This document shows positions 35,204 to 48,633 of a DNA stretch of 64,000 nt, piece after piece. Below the pieces are notes generated by a model. That model saw only the letters and a program-made list of their open reading frames with translations. It was not told the origin of the DNA and searched no databases. How positions within the stretch are numbered: position 1 is the stretch's first letter; every line of letters starts with the position of its first letter. The DNA comes from Eudorina sp. 2006-703-Eu-15 (taxonomy: Eukaryota > Chlorophyta > Chlorophyceae > Chlamydomonadales > Volvocaceae): positions 342,317-406,316 of the forward strand of contig BDSI01000115.1 of NCBI GenBank assembly GCA_003117195.1, read 5' to 3'. The position numbers were made by a program, and so were the translations under genes.

Positions 35204-36884
35204 ACCCGGAACGAGCCGCCCTTCCCTTCAGCGGTCAGCCCCGGTACACCGGGCTCGCTGCCGTCCCCCCTGTGCGGGGACGACACCGTTGATTGCCGTA
35301 CAAATGGCCATCCAACTTATTCGTCGATCGCAGAGGTGCTCGTCCACCAATTTGACGGACGAGAGCACCGCGCACATCAACAACACATCATCCATCGATA
35401 TCCCCATGTGGGTCTCCTTCTGAGGTAGGTAAGACGAACCTGCTGCTGGAAGGCGTTGGGGATAGGCCGTGCCGGAACATCGGCGGCAACGCAACGCGGT
35501 CATGTCGCGCGCGGCGCTGCACGAGGTCTATCTGCAGGACGGACAACCTACCGACCTGTGCACATGAACGCGGTCTGGAGCGAGGACGGATCCGCACAGC
35601 AGATTGACCACATCAATAGTTCAATACCAGACCGATTGACCCCATCAACGCGTCAATCTGTTTAGTAAAGGAACGCGCCGCCCAACGCGTCAATATGCCT
35701 GCCAGCCTGTGGGCCCCGGAATCCGCAGGGCACAGCCCTAGCTAGGCTAAGCCAGTGGGGTCTTTCAGTCAAGACGGAGGAAAAAATAAAACCAAGCAAG
35801 AGACCCTGACGCGACCCGGATAATCTCCACGGCTGGCAAGGCATCCGACAAACACTCGACGGCAAGGAGACAGGAGCGCAGCAATCACGGACATACCTAC
35901 ATACATATGACAGACACACGCGCGCAACGACTTTATAAAGATCGGTCCGTCATCTGTATCTCGCTCGGGATCCGACAAACCCATGGGTCACCAGGGAGTA
36001 ACGGTCTAGCGACCCGTGGGTCAGCCACCACCAACAACAACAACGCACGCCACCACAGTTTCATCTCGACTGACACTCCAGCCACTCCAAAACGCGTCCC
36101 AAGTCCAACCCATTGAATAATCACATTCGTGGACGACCGACCACGGCCGTCGGGCTTCGGTAAGGACGCAAGTCACCGTCCAACAATGCTGGTCGCCGAG
36201 ATGGGGCCCTCGCCATCAGAGACCCGAACCCATCCGTATGCTAACAAGGCCTCCTTGAAAGTCCACCCGGGCATTTCGGTTTTGTCGCCGCATGCGGCCA
36301 ATCGGAAAACAACAGCAGCCCCAAGGCCCCCTGTCACAGAGAACCCTTCATCCATAGCGCCATTGCACCACCAACCGGCGCAATCACCCATCCAGAAAGC
36401 TCGAGGGATCATCCGCCTGCCTTGCAGCACCTTGCAGCAGTCGATCCCTTGCGTTGGATGCGCCGCAATGTGTGTCCCCTGACCCAACCCCACGGCGGCC
36501 CGCCGCCACGCGGCACTGCCCTCAACGCTGATGAGCAAGCCGCGGCGGTCCACGCACGCTCGCCCTCCCCTTCCTCCGCCTCCTGCTTCTCCCTCCCACT
36601 CCGTTGAAATTGACCGGTCCTCTCCAGCAACAAGAAATCAACCCTCCACTCCACTCGCTGTTGCCGCAAGGAACAAGCCGCAAGAATTGGCCCCACATCC
36701 CCATAAACCCTTTCTTTCTCGTCCCCACAAACCGCCTCCTGCTGGACGACCTGGCGCTCTCTGTCCCTGTAATGCTGCCTTGATGCCGTACGTGTCGTTT
36801 CGAAATCGAGATCCGCAGCGACCCACGGGTCCCCTGACCCACGGGTCCACGGACGATCCGTCAGTCGACCGACTTGTAGTGCTA
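35202..36884. other. Intergenic region and 3' UTR side of the GFY gene
   Basis: Contains three copies of the 12-bp palindrome (36011, 36820, 36836) and no gene I can support. The part nearest 36884 should be the 3' UTR of the minus-strand GFY gene. Confidence 0.45.
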
Positions 36885-39849
36885 TCAGTCGATCACGGTC
36901 GGCAACGATGCCTTGCTAGGGGCCTCGGAACCGGCGCCCCAAGCCGGCAACGACGTGATACTGCCAGATCTGCTGCTGTTGCCGAAACGGTCCGTCGGCA
37001 TTAAGCTATCCCCATCCGCCTTTCCTGTTCCCCCAGGCTGCAGCTGTAGCCTTCCCCCCGAGAACGGCCGCAACTGCGGCTGTAGCATTCCCTGTGACTG
37101 CGGCCGTGATTGCGACTGCGGCTGAAGCTGCAGCAAGCTCTGCGACTCCGCTTTCTTGCAACAGCCCTCGAATGCCGGGGTCATGGCGGCGACGGCGACG
37201 GCGCGCATCGCCGCCGATGGCGGCCGCGACGGCGCCGCCGCGCCGCCGGCTACCACCACCGTGACGGGGCTCACTGACCCGTGGGTCGCGGGGTCGGGCC
37301 GTACCATGGCGCCAGGGTGGGCCGCGATGAACGGCGGCAGCGCCAGGCAGTTGACCGGCCGCACCCCAGGCAGCGTGATGCCCAGTTCGATCTTGTACAG
37401 GAAGGCGAAGGCGGCGTAGATGGCGGAGGAGCCGCAGAAGAAGCCCATGTAGCCGGCGGCCTTCTCGCACTTGGCGTCCCAGACGCCGCCCGCCAGCAGC
37501 ATGAAGGTGAGCACCAGGCTGGAGAAGATGGTCATGAGGCAGCCATTCTTGCGCATCGTCACGATGAAGAAACCTGAGGATGTATATACAAAGAGGAATA
37601 GGAGAAGGAGGAGGAGGAGGTCGATATCGTGTGGATTGCAAGTTCATGCGGTCAGGTTATCGGAAGACCTCATGCTGAATCCTGGATCCTGGATCGGAGA
37701 TGAGGGGGGTGAAGGATCATGCTGGATCCTGGATCCGGGTACGGGTATATATGTGTCTGTGCCGAGCTAACGCTGAGTGCCAGGACGTGGACAGGTAACG
37801 CCAGCTGCGGGGCGGCGAGCCTATGCTAGCGGGCGCAGCCAGTGCAGTCATACATGAGACGGCAAGTCAGATTGGCATCAACCAACAACTAACAACAAGC
37901 AGACATCCCGCCCCACCCACGGACCCGGGGTCTCGCGGCCCGGGTGCGCGGCTCGCTTACCGGCGGTGAGGAAGGCCCAGAGGCCGCACCACAGGGTCTT
38001 GCCGGTGGCGGCACCCGGGTACAGCAGCTTGTGCTCCTTCATCAGGTACTCGAGCAGGAACCTGCAGCAGCAAGGCGCGCGGGAAGTAAGGCGGGTCGGA
38101 GTGATGAGTGATGGCGGGCGGTGGGCGGTGGGCTGGTCAGACGTTGCGGCGAGCACTCGAGTAGGAACCTGCAGGTAGGACGAGGCAGTGTCTGGTCGGG
38201 ATACTTTTGAAGAACACATTAAACACATAGTTAGGGTAGGCGGGTCATGTAAGGATACCAGACCAGAAAGACTGTAGGCGGGTCGGGTCACGTCAGCATA
38301 CCCTGACGAGCAACTAGGTTCACAGGCGTGGGCCAGGTCTCCCGGTGGACAGACACCGGGTACCGGTCAGTCCACATTTGCATTTGCCTGCGATCATCGG
38401 ACAGCCCATTGTCTTGGATTTATCTTTAGAGGCCTGGGCAGGTCAGGCCAGGCCAGGCCACAACTGCCAGGCCAGGCCACATCGGCCAGGCCAAGACAGG
38501 TCTTGCACGCAGCCCTCTCAGCACAACCAAAAACGCGCTCACTCTGAAGCACTCGATCCGCCCCCACCCTTCCCGCCCCGCCCCGCCATTTCCCATCCCT
38601 ATCCTTCCCACCCTTTTCCTTCCCATCCAGAGTTCCCGACCCTTTCCACTGCGACCCTCTCCACTGCGACCCGACATGCATGCGCGGCGGTACGGACGTC
38701 CCAGGGTCCAGCGCTCAAGAGTGATTCGGGCGGTCGACCCGATGGGCGGCCCATGGGTGGCCCACCCCGGCCCACCCCACGAGCATCTCACGCACGAGCG
38801 AGGTCTGCAACCCTGCAGACACGGGGTATGTATGTGCGGCAACCCGTGTTCCGTTTCGTCGCTCGCCGATCGGGGGAAGCTCTCTATCTTCTCCACCGCA
38901 ATGGGGGCCTGCTGTTGCGGCGGCGGCTCCCACTCACCAGCCCATCCAGAAGGAGCCGTAGCTGGCGAAAGCGGTCCCCCCGAACGTGTTGCCGTTGATA
39001 AGCTGGCGCAGGGAGGGACAGAGGGCAGGAGGGAGGGCAGGAGGGAGGGCAGGAGGGAGAGCAGGAGGGAGGGCAGGAGGGAGGGCAGGAGGGAGGGCAG
39101 GAGGGAGGGCAGGAGGGAGCCAAGAGTGCCTTGTGGGCTGACGTGTATTGCACGGAATGCATGCATGCAGGTACGTGCCGTCAAGAGGTCAAGAGGTCAC
39201 CAATCCGCGCTGCCGCGGGATAAACCTCCGGGTGAACTCATGTCAAGAGGGCGCAGTTCCCGGGGGGAGGTACGGTACGGTAAGTCCCACCTCCAGGACA
39301 CCCGCAACGAACTGCCCGAAGCCGCCGTAGAACATCGCGTAACAGAAGACGGTTGGAAGGAACTTGGAGTCGGTCCAGCTGCGAAGAGCGACCGACGCAC
39401 GGATGGGTGTGGGAAAGGGTTTCCATGCAGGACGAAGAGCGCCTGACTGAAGTTCGTCACTTACCCCGTGGTGATGAACATCAGCATGCTGGGTCGTCGG
39501 CGGGTTGCGGTCGCCAAAGGAATGTCAACGTTCCAGTCCGGAACATTTACGCAGTAATGGGGAGTCAGGCAGAGAGATGTTCAAGTGCACAGGCCTTCGT
39601 TGCGAAGCCTTTACGAAACTGCCACCAGCTACCCTTTGTAAGGAGAGCGCCCTGCCCCAAAGCAATTGAGCTCACCATGTTGTCATTCCAAAGCACAGAA
39701 GACCGAATGGGCCTGTAAGAAAACCCTGGAACACGTCAACTTCAAAACCATTCTCGAAATCGTATACCGGCACCAGCAACCTCACCAGGATCGCCATGTA
39801 CAAAGGCGTTTGATGGTGGTGCTTTCATGTTCACAATTGTATTTGCCAT
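36885..39849 (-). CDS. GFY: Acetate transporter family protein (GPR1/FUN34/YaaH, GFY type)
   Basis: Seven minus-strand exons chain in phase: 39849-39786, 39712-39676, 39488-39465, 39378-39291, 39002-38938, 38061-37961 and 37573-36885, coding 355 residues. The family moves acetate or acetic acid across membranes with six transmembrane helices; Chlamydomonas GFY proteins are reported as peroxisomal-microbody acetate transporters. Seen here: the signature GDPGPFGLLCFGMTT (residues 19-33, Asp where Asn is usual), a hydrophobic MLMFITTG, then FYGGFGQFVAGVLE, NTFGGTAFASYGSFWMGW, LWCGLWAFLTAG and FSSLVLTFMLLAGG. The first exons are tiny (37 and 24 bases). After about residue 213 there is a non-membrane tail of ~140 residues rich in Gln, Ser, Pro and Ala, which basic family members lack. 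The start ATG gives a short hydrophilic N-terminus before the signature, normal for the family. Confidence 0.9.
39010..39118. repeat. 12-bp minisatellite in GFY intron 4
   Basis: About nine imperfect copies of GGGCAGGAGGGA in the intron between exons 4 and 5. On the transcribed minus strand it is pyrimidine-rich and ends next to the exon 5 acceptor at 39003-39005. Confidence 0.9.
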
Positions 39850-41029
39850 CGGAACATTATGATATCTTCTATCTGTGTCACTTCTCTTTCATCAGCCTAA
39901 CGTGTATAACTTCCCGGTATGCCTCGATGCATCGTGTATGTGTATCGGAAACGTTGCCGGAGGGTTCAAAAACATTTCCTTCTCTTGGGCTCCTCGAATA
40001 CGGAATCCCTTCGTGCCTAATCGATGATTTGTCATAAGGTGCCACAGCTGCTGACAAATTGACCAGATCATAAGAATAAAAACGGTGAATACAACTGTTT
40101 TGCTGTGAGATTTTCTGAATGCGATGGTCACTATTACCGGTACCGCTTTGACCGTAATACTTTGGCACGCTCGATCGATGGCGTACGAAATGCCCAATCA
40201 TCATTCCTGCAGAACATTCGATCCTGATACTGGTTTAAGTGCTGCTTTGTTGCGCGAGCCTGGTATGGAGCTGAGAGTTAAGAGCTAAGAGTTAACTTAC
40301 GTGGCGAGCCAACAAGGAACGAATGTGCATGCATCAAAGACGCAAACAGAAAGGCAGAGCAGCAGTCCCTCGATCGCATTGATTTGTGCTGCTGTACATA
40401 CGGATGCATGTACGGCATGGATGCGATGGACGACGCGTCGTCCTGGAAGCCTTTTATCGCGCAGAACCCCCGCAGCAGTCCTTTACCCGCACGTACACTT
40501 CTTGGTAGGACACATGACAAGAAAGAAATGACCCCCGCATGTCTGCGCGAATGCGCCTCCGTCACACGCATGCGTGAAACAGACCGACGCGCGCGTGTCC
40601 TTCCTCGCTGGCCAGCAACATGTATGAGAAAGCATAACTAACATAACCCCGTACCGTTCACAGCACAGAGCGGGCATCAATCAGTCGCGCACATTCAGGC
40701 AGAAAAACAAACAAGCGATGACCTACCTATTTTGGTTACCAGTCGTCATAAATACAGAGATCGGCACCAACGTACGACAGACACGAACGTGCTGGATGGC
40801 GTGCCGTACATACATACATGTCTCACAGGCTTGCTTGTGTTTACGGCCTGCCTACATATTGTACGTATCTGTCGTGCTTAACTACGTACATGTCCTACAT
40901 GCCCTGATTGCCTTGATGCCTGCAGTGCAGCGTCGACTGAATGCGTGATGATCTGTCCATTCCGTCCCTCCGCACGTGCGTCGTCGTTTGCAATGCGGGA
41001 TTCTTATTCATTCGCAGTTGGCTCGCTTG
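39850..41029. other. Intergenic region between the XB3-like and GFY genes (both -)
   Basis: Should hold the GFY promoter (just above 39849) and the 3' UTR of the ankyrin-RING gene (just below 41030). Composition turns AT-richer here. No further coding sequence recognised. Confidence 0.5.
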
Positions 41030-44000
41030 TCAGCCCAAATGTGCCACAAATCCCGACACCGCCCGTCGACAAAAGGGACACTGCAGCGGCCTCCGAGTCA
41101 CGCCGAGACAAAGTCGCTCCGCACAGGCCCCACACAGTCCATGACGGCCTGGGCCGCAGCCCGACGGTGTCACGACCACCTCCGCAGCGTAACACACCCC
41201 ACACTCATCAATCGCCGCCTGCTCCTGCTCCTGCTGCTGCTGCGGCTGCTGCTGCGGCGGCTGCTGTCTTTCCTGCTGTGCCGGGCCAGCCTCCTGCTGG
41301 TCCTGTTCTGGCGGGTCGGCAGAGGTGCGCCACCCCAGCTCTTCGACCTCCGTGCCACCGCCGCTGTCTTCACATCTGCCGCCGCCGCCACCATTACCAT
41401 CGCCGCCGGGCTCCTGCTGAAGGACGGCGGCTTCCTTATTATTATGCGCCTGCTGCGGCTCTCGGGGGCTGCAGTTGTCTTCAAATAAGAACGGTTCATC
41501 ATCACCGCTGCGGAGCTTATGCTGGCTCGGTAGGCTCGGCGGGGAGGCATCCAGGGAACGTGCAGATGAGCATCCCTCCAGGGGCGCCTCGGGGACAACC
41601 TCTGGCGGCGTCGGCAACGGCGGGGATTCCGCCGCCGCCGCCGCTGCCGCCGCAGCCCTAATCTTCTTCTGCTGTCGCAAATCCGCCAAAAGACTCCGCC
41701 GGACAACGGCGGCTGCGATTTCCGCCAGAGTCTGAGGTTGTGCAACAACGGCGAGACTGGTACTGCCGTGTGATGTTCTGTACGAGAACGACACAACTTC
41801 GTCGTACTGTACGAAGCCGACGCCCAGCACACGCTCCAGGGGCTGCCGCGGGTGAAGCAAGGTAGCGAGCCCAGGACTGTAGGGTCGAAGGGCGACCGCC
41901 ACCTGCATATGTACGTATTATCGTACATGCGTACGGCATGTTTGGGTATGCCCTACATGTAGCCCAGATAGACTACGCATGACCCTACTGGCTGGATGGC
42001 TGGCTCCGCATGATGACGGAAACGCACGCATGCTCGCTCGTCGTCGGTGCTATCGGTGCTCGCTTGGGTAATGATCAGCGTCACGCATGCATATCTAGCT
42101 AAACAAGACTGCTCCAAGGAGTCTCTATCTAGTTGTCTTTGGAATGAACATATAAAAAATTGGGAAGCCCACTATACATGTACTACTTAATAATAATCGC
42201 GCGGCAGGGAGCGAGGCACAACGGAATTCGTCGCCCACGACGGACCTTATATGAGCCGGTGATACGCCCAATACGTAATATAATATTATTATTTTTTTAT
42301 TATTGCTATATATGTATTTATATTACTCGATCTTTTGTACAACCTCGTTCTGCACGGCACCATCTACCACTACCGTCGACACGCGCGTAAGTACGATCCT
42401 GTCTTTATACTCTGCTGCCTGCTGCTGCTGCCATACGCACGCACCTGCCAAGGAAGCAGCCCGGCTGCGTTCGCAATTGTCCTCGGGTCCACAACGCGTT
42501 GTCCCGCGCACACCTGACGGGCCTACGGCGGGAGGGGAATGAATGGAGGGTTTGGGGGCGGGTGCGTGCGTGCGTGGCAAGCTTCGTGGATGGAGGGTTT
42601 CGTACGTGGAGCGAGGACGACAGACAATCAATTAACCCAGACTAACCGACCCTGCATTAGCGGCGGAAAACAAACGACACATTCTTATTAATAATCCATA
42701 CTTGTAAACACGTTCTTATACACGTACAGACCACCACGTAACATGCATGCCATCAATCATTACTACTCACGTAATGGTGCAGAAGCTCGCGGGCCGCCGT
42801 CATGTTCCCCACAATGGCCGCGACGTGGAGCGGAGCGGAGCGGGCCTCGCACCGCAGGATGGTAGTGCTGTGTTGCTGACTCTGGGCCACCGTGAGGGCG
42901 TTGATGTGCGGACGGTGGTGCAGCAGCAGCTCCAGCAGCGCATCCATATTGCCGTACAAGACGCAGAAGTGCAGCGGCGTCAAGCCGCAGTGCGAGCGCG
43001 CATCCACGTACCTGCGTGCGTACGGGATCGAGTTGCGATCGATGTATGGCGCGCGGAGTCGTGAGCGAGACGAGGGGGCGAGATAGACGCGGCGGGTACG
43101 TCCGCACGTACGTACGTCCACAAGTCCGTGCGTTACAGTAGTTGATGAAGCCATCAGCAGATAGACAGACGGAGCGTTTGTATATATCAATACTAATGGT
43201 GCGCGGGATGTGGATTATGATGGTAGATAGGTAGGTAGGCTGGTTGGCAGGTGTGCACGCACTCGTGTTGTGAGGATTATTGTGCGGATATATATTTCTG
43301 GTACATACATACATATATACCCGCGGGGTCCGCTGCGACATCCTTAATAATACATACCCAGGGCGAATGTATATATGCATGCATGGTTTCGTTCTTCCGT
43401 CCCGGCGGGCAGTCAGCAATCCGCCCTGCCAACATACGCACGGTACCTGATACCCCTGCGGGTGGCGTGGAGCCGGGGGAGTCGCATCAGCAGCATCTGG
43501 ACGCATGCCGCCCGACTGCTCATCGCCGCGTAGTGAATTGCCGTACGGCCTCCACAGCGATCCGCGACCCATGGGTCGGCCCCCTGCACACATACATACA
43601 TGCATGTATGCACGGACGTACAGCATTTGGGTATGAACGATCGATCATGATTGCATTCATCGATCACATGCATGCATGGCATTCCGCTAATTCCGCAGCT
43701 GAGGCGAGGGACAATAAGTAACGAACGAAGCTACCGGCAACCAAGGAAAAAGAATAACGCGTTCGTTGCACCGACCAATGGATTTTTTCCGACGTACGTC
43801 CATCCTCCCCCTCGAGCTAGCTAGATCATGCGTGAAACGATGCACGCCAAACACATGTACAGCAGGCAAGCAAGTACCACAGCGGCCATCTGACCCATGC
43901 TATCTATGCATCGAGCTTACGTTAGCGAGCAGCACCTCCACGACCTCAGGGCAGTCGTACATGCACGCGTACATCAGGGGCGTCTGGCCTGCGGAGGCAA

Positions 44001-45204
44001 GTTGATATATATGGAATATATGTTGTTACACGGTAAGTACCAGTCAACCGCCCAGCCAGACGGAGTAGTGTAACATATATACCGCTAGCTAGTTCGCTAG
44101 TGTTGCGTGGACGGAGCCGGCGAGGCAGGCGGGATCATCGATCGAGAAGATCGAGGGGTGTCTAGCTACCAGGAAAACGAATGATGCCTATCTGTCTGCG
44201 GTGAGCCGGTTTATCAGACAATTCAGCCACGCCGCGGCCCCGGCCCTGCCCGCGCCCCCGCCCCTGCCCCCGCTCCTGCTGCCCCTGCACACGCCCCCGC
44301 CCCCGCCCCTGCACCCGGCCCCGTCGTCGCCGCCCCTGCACGCCCCCGCCCTCGCCCCTGCACCCGGCCCCGTCGTCCCCGCCTCTGCATGCCCCCGCCC
44401 CCGCCCTTGCACCTACCCGCCCCCGCCCGTGCACCTGCACCCGCCCCCGCCCCCTGCCCCCGGCCCCGCCCACTCTACCAGGGACAGGGCGGTTCCCTGC
44501 TAGAGTGGGCACGGGGAGTGTTTCGGTGCACTTGTGGACCCTGCTGTCCGGTGCGCCGTGGTTGCGCAGTTTCATCATTTATGCAATGCATGGTGGGGGA
44601 GCATGGTGGCTGGCTTATTTGGCAGTCGCCGACGACGACCCGCAGGGTCCACTGTAACATCGATCCTCAATGGCGTTCATACCTGCCGCGTTGGCCATGC
44701 CGACGGCCATGACCATACCCTCCTCGACCGTGGCGGGAAGGGGCGCTCCCGTACGACAGCAGTACGGCAACAACGCCTCTCTAACGACCTCGAGACCGGA
44801 AGTCATCAAAAAATTAAAAATGGCCTGCACTACCTGCACGCACGCGTGTCATCAGTTTAAGTATGTAGATTGATGCACGAAAAGATCTCAATGAAACGTA
44901 AGGTACGGTCAGTAGGTTTGAGGTTTCGTTGAGAATTCCATTTTTTGTTGAATGTTCATAAATATTATACCAATGCCAAATTTATGCTTGCTCTTTGGTG
45001 ATGTTAAGCGCACTCGCTCACCGTTAAGCTTTTGGCCTTGCACGCTCTGTGTAGTGCCGTAGAAGCCTTGGGAGAGGCAGTAAAACTGAGAGCTTTCGGA
45101 AATTCAGACAATTTTTGGATGACAGCGCGTGCATCTCGAGTTCGGATGGACTTGTCCACGTCCGAGAGGGTCACAGCCACACAGCAGGATGTCGCGCAAC
45201 CCAT
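41030..45204 (-). CDS. Ankyrin-repeat RING E3 ubiquitin ligase, XB3/XBAT-like
   Basis: Six minus-strand exons chain in phase: 45204-45022, 44833-44683, 43988-43921, 43583-43447, 43011-42771 and 41902-41030, coding 550 residues. XB3/XBAT proteins combine N-terminal ankyrin repeats with a C-terminal RING and transfer ubiquitin. The N-terminus MGCATSCC fits N-myristoylation at Gly2 plus palmitoylation, as in plant XB3-type ligases. Ankyrin repeats: STALHRACKA, GQTPLMYACMYDCPEVVEVL, GADPWVADRCGGRTAIHYAA, GLTPLHFCVLYGNMDALLEL and APLHVAAIVGNMTAARELL. A Gln/Pro/Gly-rich linker (about residues 400-490) precedes the RING: Cys494, Cys497, Cys509, His514, Cys517, Cys520, Cys535, Cys538. The C3-H4 spacing is four residues, one more than usual. 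Substrates cannot be inferred. Confidence 0.9.
43317..43350 (+). mobile_element. Very short LINE 3'-end copy in XB3-like intron 4
   Basis: CGCGGGGTCCGCTGCGACAT followed by CCTTAATAATA matches the 3' terminus at 9580. ATACCC occurs on both sides and is a candidate target duplication. Orientation is opposite to the host gene. Confidence 0.5.
44236..44470. repeat. C-rich minisatellite in XB3-like intron 2
   Basis: Irregular CCCCCGCCCCTGC-type units over about 235 bases, almost pure C/G with few A or T. The transcribed minus strand is G-rich and could form quadruplexes. Confidence 0.85.
44477..44662 (+). mobile_element. LINE 3'-terminal fragment in XB3-like intron 2
   Basis: Aligns with 9398-9580: GGGGAGTGTTTCGGTGCACT, GACCCGCAGGGTCCACTG, TGTAACATCGATCC. 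It is inserted antisense to the gene and ends about 20 bases from the exon 2 donor at 44682. Its 5' end abuts the C-rich minisatellite. Confidence 0.65.
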
Positions 45205-46799
<1,595 letters not shown>

Positions 46800-47830
46800 C
46801 GTTACATACCGCGGACCCCGCCTGAAAAGTGATCAACGCTACGGCGGTGTATACCAGGGAAAGCCCCCGCCCCACACCTCAACGTCGCGACCAAAAATAC
46901 AGAGGGCCATAGCTAGCCACACCCAGACAGCCATCTACAATTGTGCAACAACAAACTGGCACAGCGCTTCCGACGTCCCCTGCGCTGGTAGGCACCAAAC
47001 GATCGCGTGCATTATACCGACGTACGGTATGCGGCCCCGCCTCATTATGCCGTGGAGACCGCACCCTACCCACTGTGCCGAGGTCCCGACTCTGGAGGAC
47101 ATATATTCTGGGTGGCTGTAAACACCCGGAAATGGCAGCCCCCTCTACATCAAACGACACAATGTCGCCGTCCGGCAGATCGCCAGACTGCTCGCCACAG
47201 GGCGCTTGGGTGCGTGGATACTTCATGATTATCATGATCATGCATGGACGCCTGCCAGGCGCAGCAGCTCCCTGGCTATGCCGCGAGCACCCGCATACCG
47301 GAGTGGGTGCTGCCAAACACACCCACCGACCTCCGCCTAAACCTCAGACTACTCAGACCAGACATACTGTTCATAGAAACTATACCACTCACAGCGAGAG
47401 GCTAGTACACCGGGATACACCGGCCTCTGGGGGCGCGAGCGAGGATCACAATAATGTCCACATTCTAGAAATCGGCTACACCTCAGACACCAACCACGCT
47501 GCAAAACAGCACGACAAGGTACAGCAGCACGAGACCCTAGCCGAAGAGCTCGCAGAGGTAGGCGGGATGGAAGGTGCGCTACACGAAACAGGACGCCATC
47601 AGTCTGGGTTACGGGGGGAACCGTATGAAAAGACCTCCTTCCCCTCCTGATCGAGCGAGCTCGGGGCCTGCAACCACGCAGCCAGGGCGTGCTTGAATGA
47701 CCTGCACGATCATGCCGTACACATGCTGAACGGCGTCGTCACGCTTCAACGCAAGATGGAAAGAGGACAACCTGTGGGAGACAATCCAGCAGGAACTTAG
47801 CACACACTGTACCACTTGATTTCACAGTAG
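46800..47830 (+). mobile_element. Decayed LINE reverse-transcriptase C-terminal region
   Basis: Conserved pieces occur in order but in different frames: PLCRGPDSGGHI, then ILGGCKHPEM (a CPxC...GGCxH-type zinc knuckle), LYIKRHNVAVRQIARLLATG, TRIPEWVLPNTPTDLRL with LLRPDILFIET, and VHILEIGYTSDTNHAAKQ followed by QQHETLAEELAEVG. This is the order seen at the C-terminus of L1-like ORF2 proteins after the polymerase domain. Frame changes between the pieces and internal stops show it is dead. The start begins near a GCGGACCCC resembling the local LINE terminus. Confidence 0.75.
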
Positions 47831-48633
47831 CGGTGGTGGGTAGTGTTTAGCAAGGGGAAACCCAAATCCTGCCCCTTTAACACATGCCAAAGTCCCTGAC
47901 TGGGCGTATTATTATTTTTGTTTCGGCCATCTACGCAAGCAGAGGCGCACAGCGGGGCAACACTACCAAGCAAAGGGATAGGGACAGCAACGGGCGGGAT
48001 CCCCAGAAGTGGGCACGGGGGAAGTTGCCCATAAAGCCACCCCGTTGCCCAGCTACCACAGCGTCACCCCTGGAGCACCCAGCGCCGCTGGCGCCACACC
48101 AGCCATCTCGAGGTCTTGGAAAGCCCACGCCTGGCCCAGCGACCGCTAGTGGATGGAGCAACCCTCACCAAACAAACACCGAGCGATGCCCCTCAAAATA
48201 AATGGGGCTAGTGGAATGCCAGGCCCCCTGCAGCAGCTGAGGGTAGGCCGGCGATCTGGGCAAATCGAGGACGGGGCGTCCGCACCTCAGTCCTCACGCA
48301 GCAACAGGTCCTGCACACCGCAGGCAGGACTTGCGCCGACACTCAAAATAACGAAGGTGGAACGAAGGGCCCCACCGTCGGGTTCCACCGCTACCCGTGT
48401 CGCGGGAGTCCCAAGCAAATCCGTGAAGGCGTCCCCATACAGAACGAAGTCGGCAATTGTATGCGAGATCGCGCGCCGCCCCCCTTGCTTGCTCGGCCCG
48501 ATCCTGCAATCCGGGGCAAGTCATGCATACATGTACATACTAACGTCCATTCGTTGGCCGCTGATGAGCACAGTCCGCTACCGGCGCGCCGGTCACGGGC
48601 GGGGATGCTCAAGGTATGGCTTGCATTGCTGTG
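47831..48633. other. Unassigned sequence downstream of the decayed LINE
   Basis: A GC-richer stretch with open frames at 47884-48201 and 48153-48779 that lack recognisable motifs. It may belong to the LINE 3' UTR or to another element's 5' region. I do not call a gene. Confidence 0.35.

Noticed and set aside
35283..35425. Possible minus-strand exon with MGISMDDVLLMCAVLSS
   Set aside because: It has a plausible acceptor, but I found no in-phase neighbours and recognise no family.
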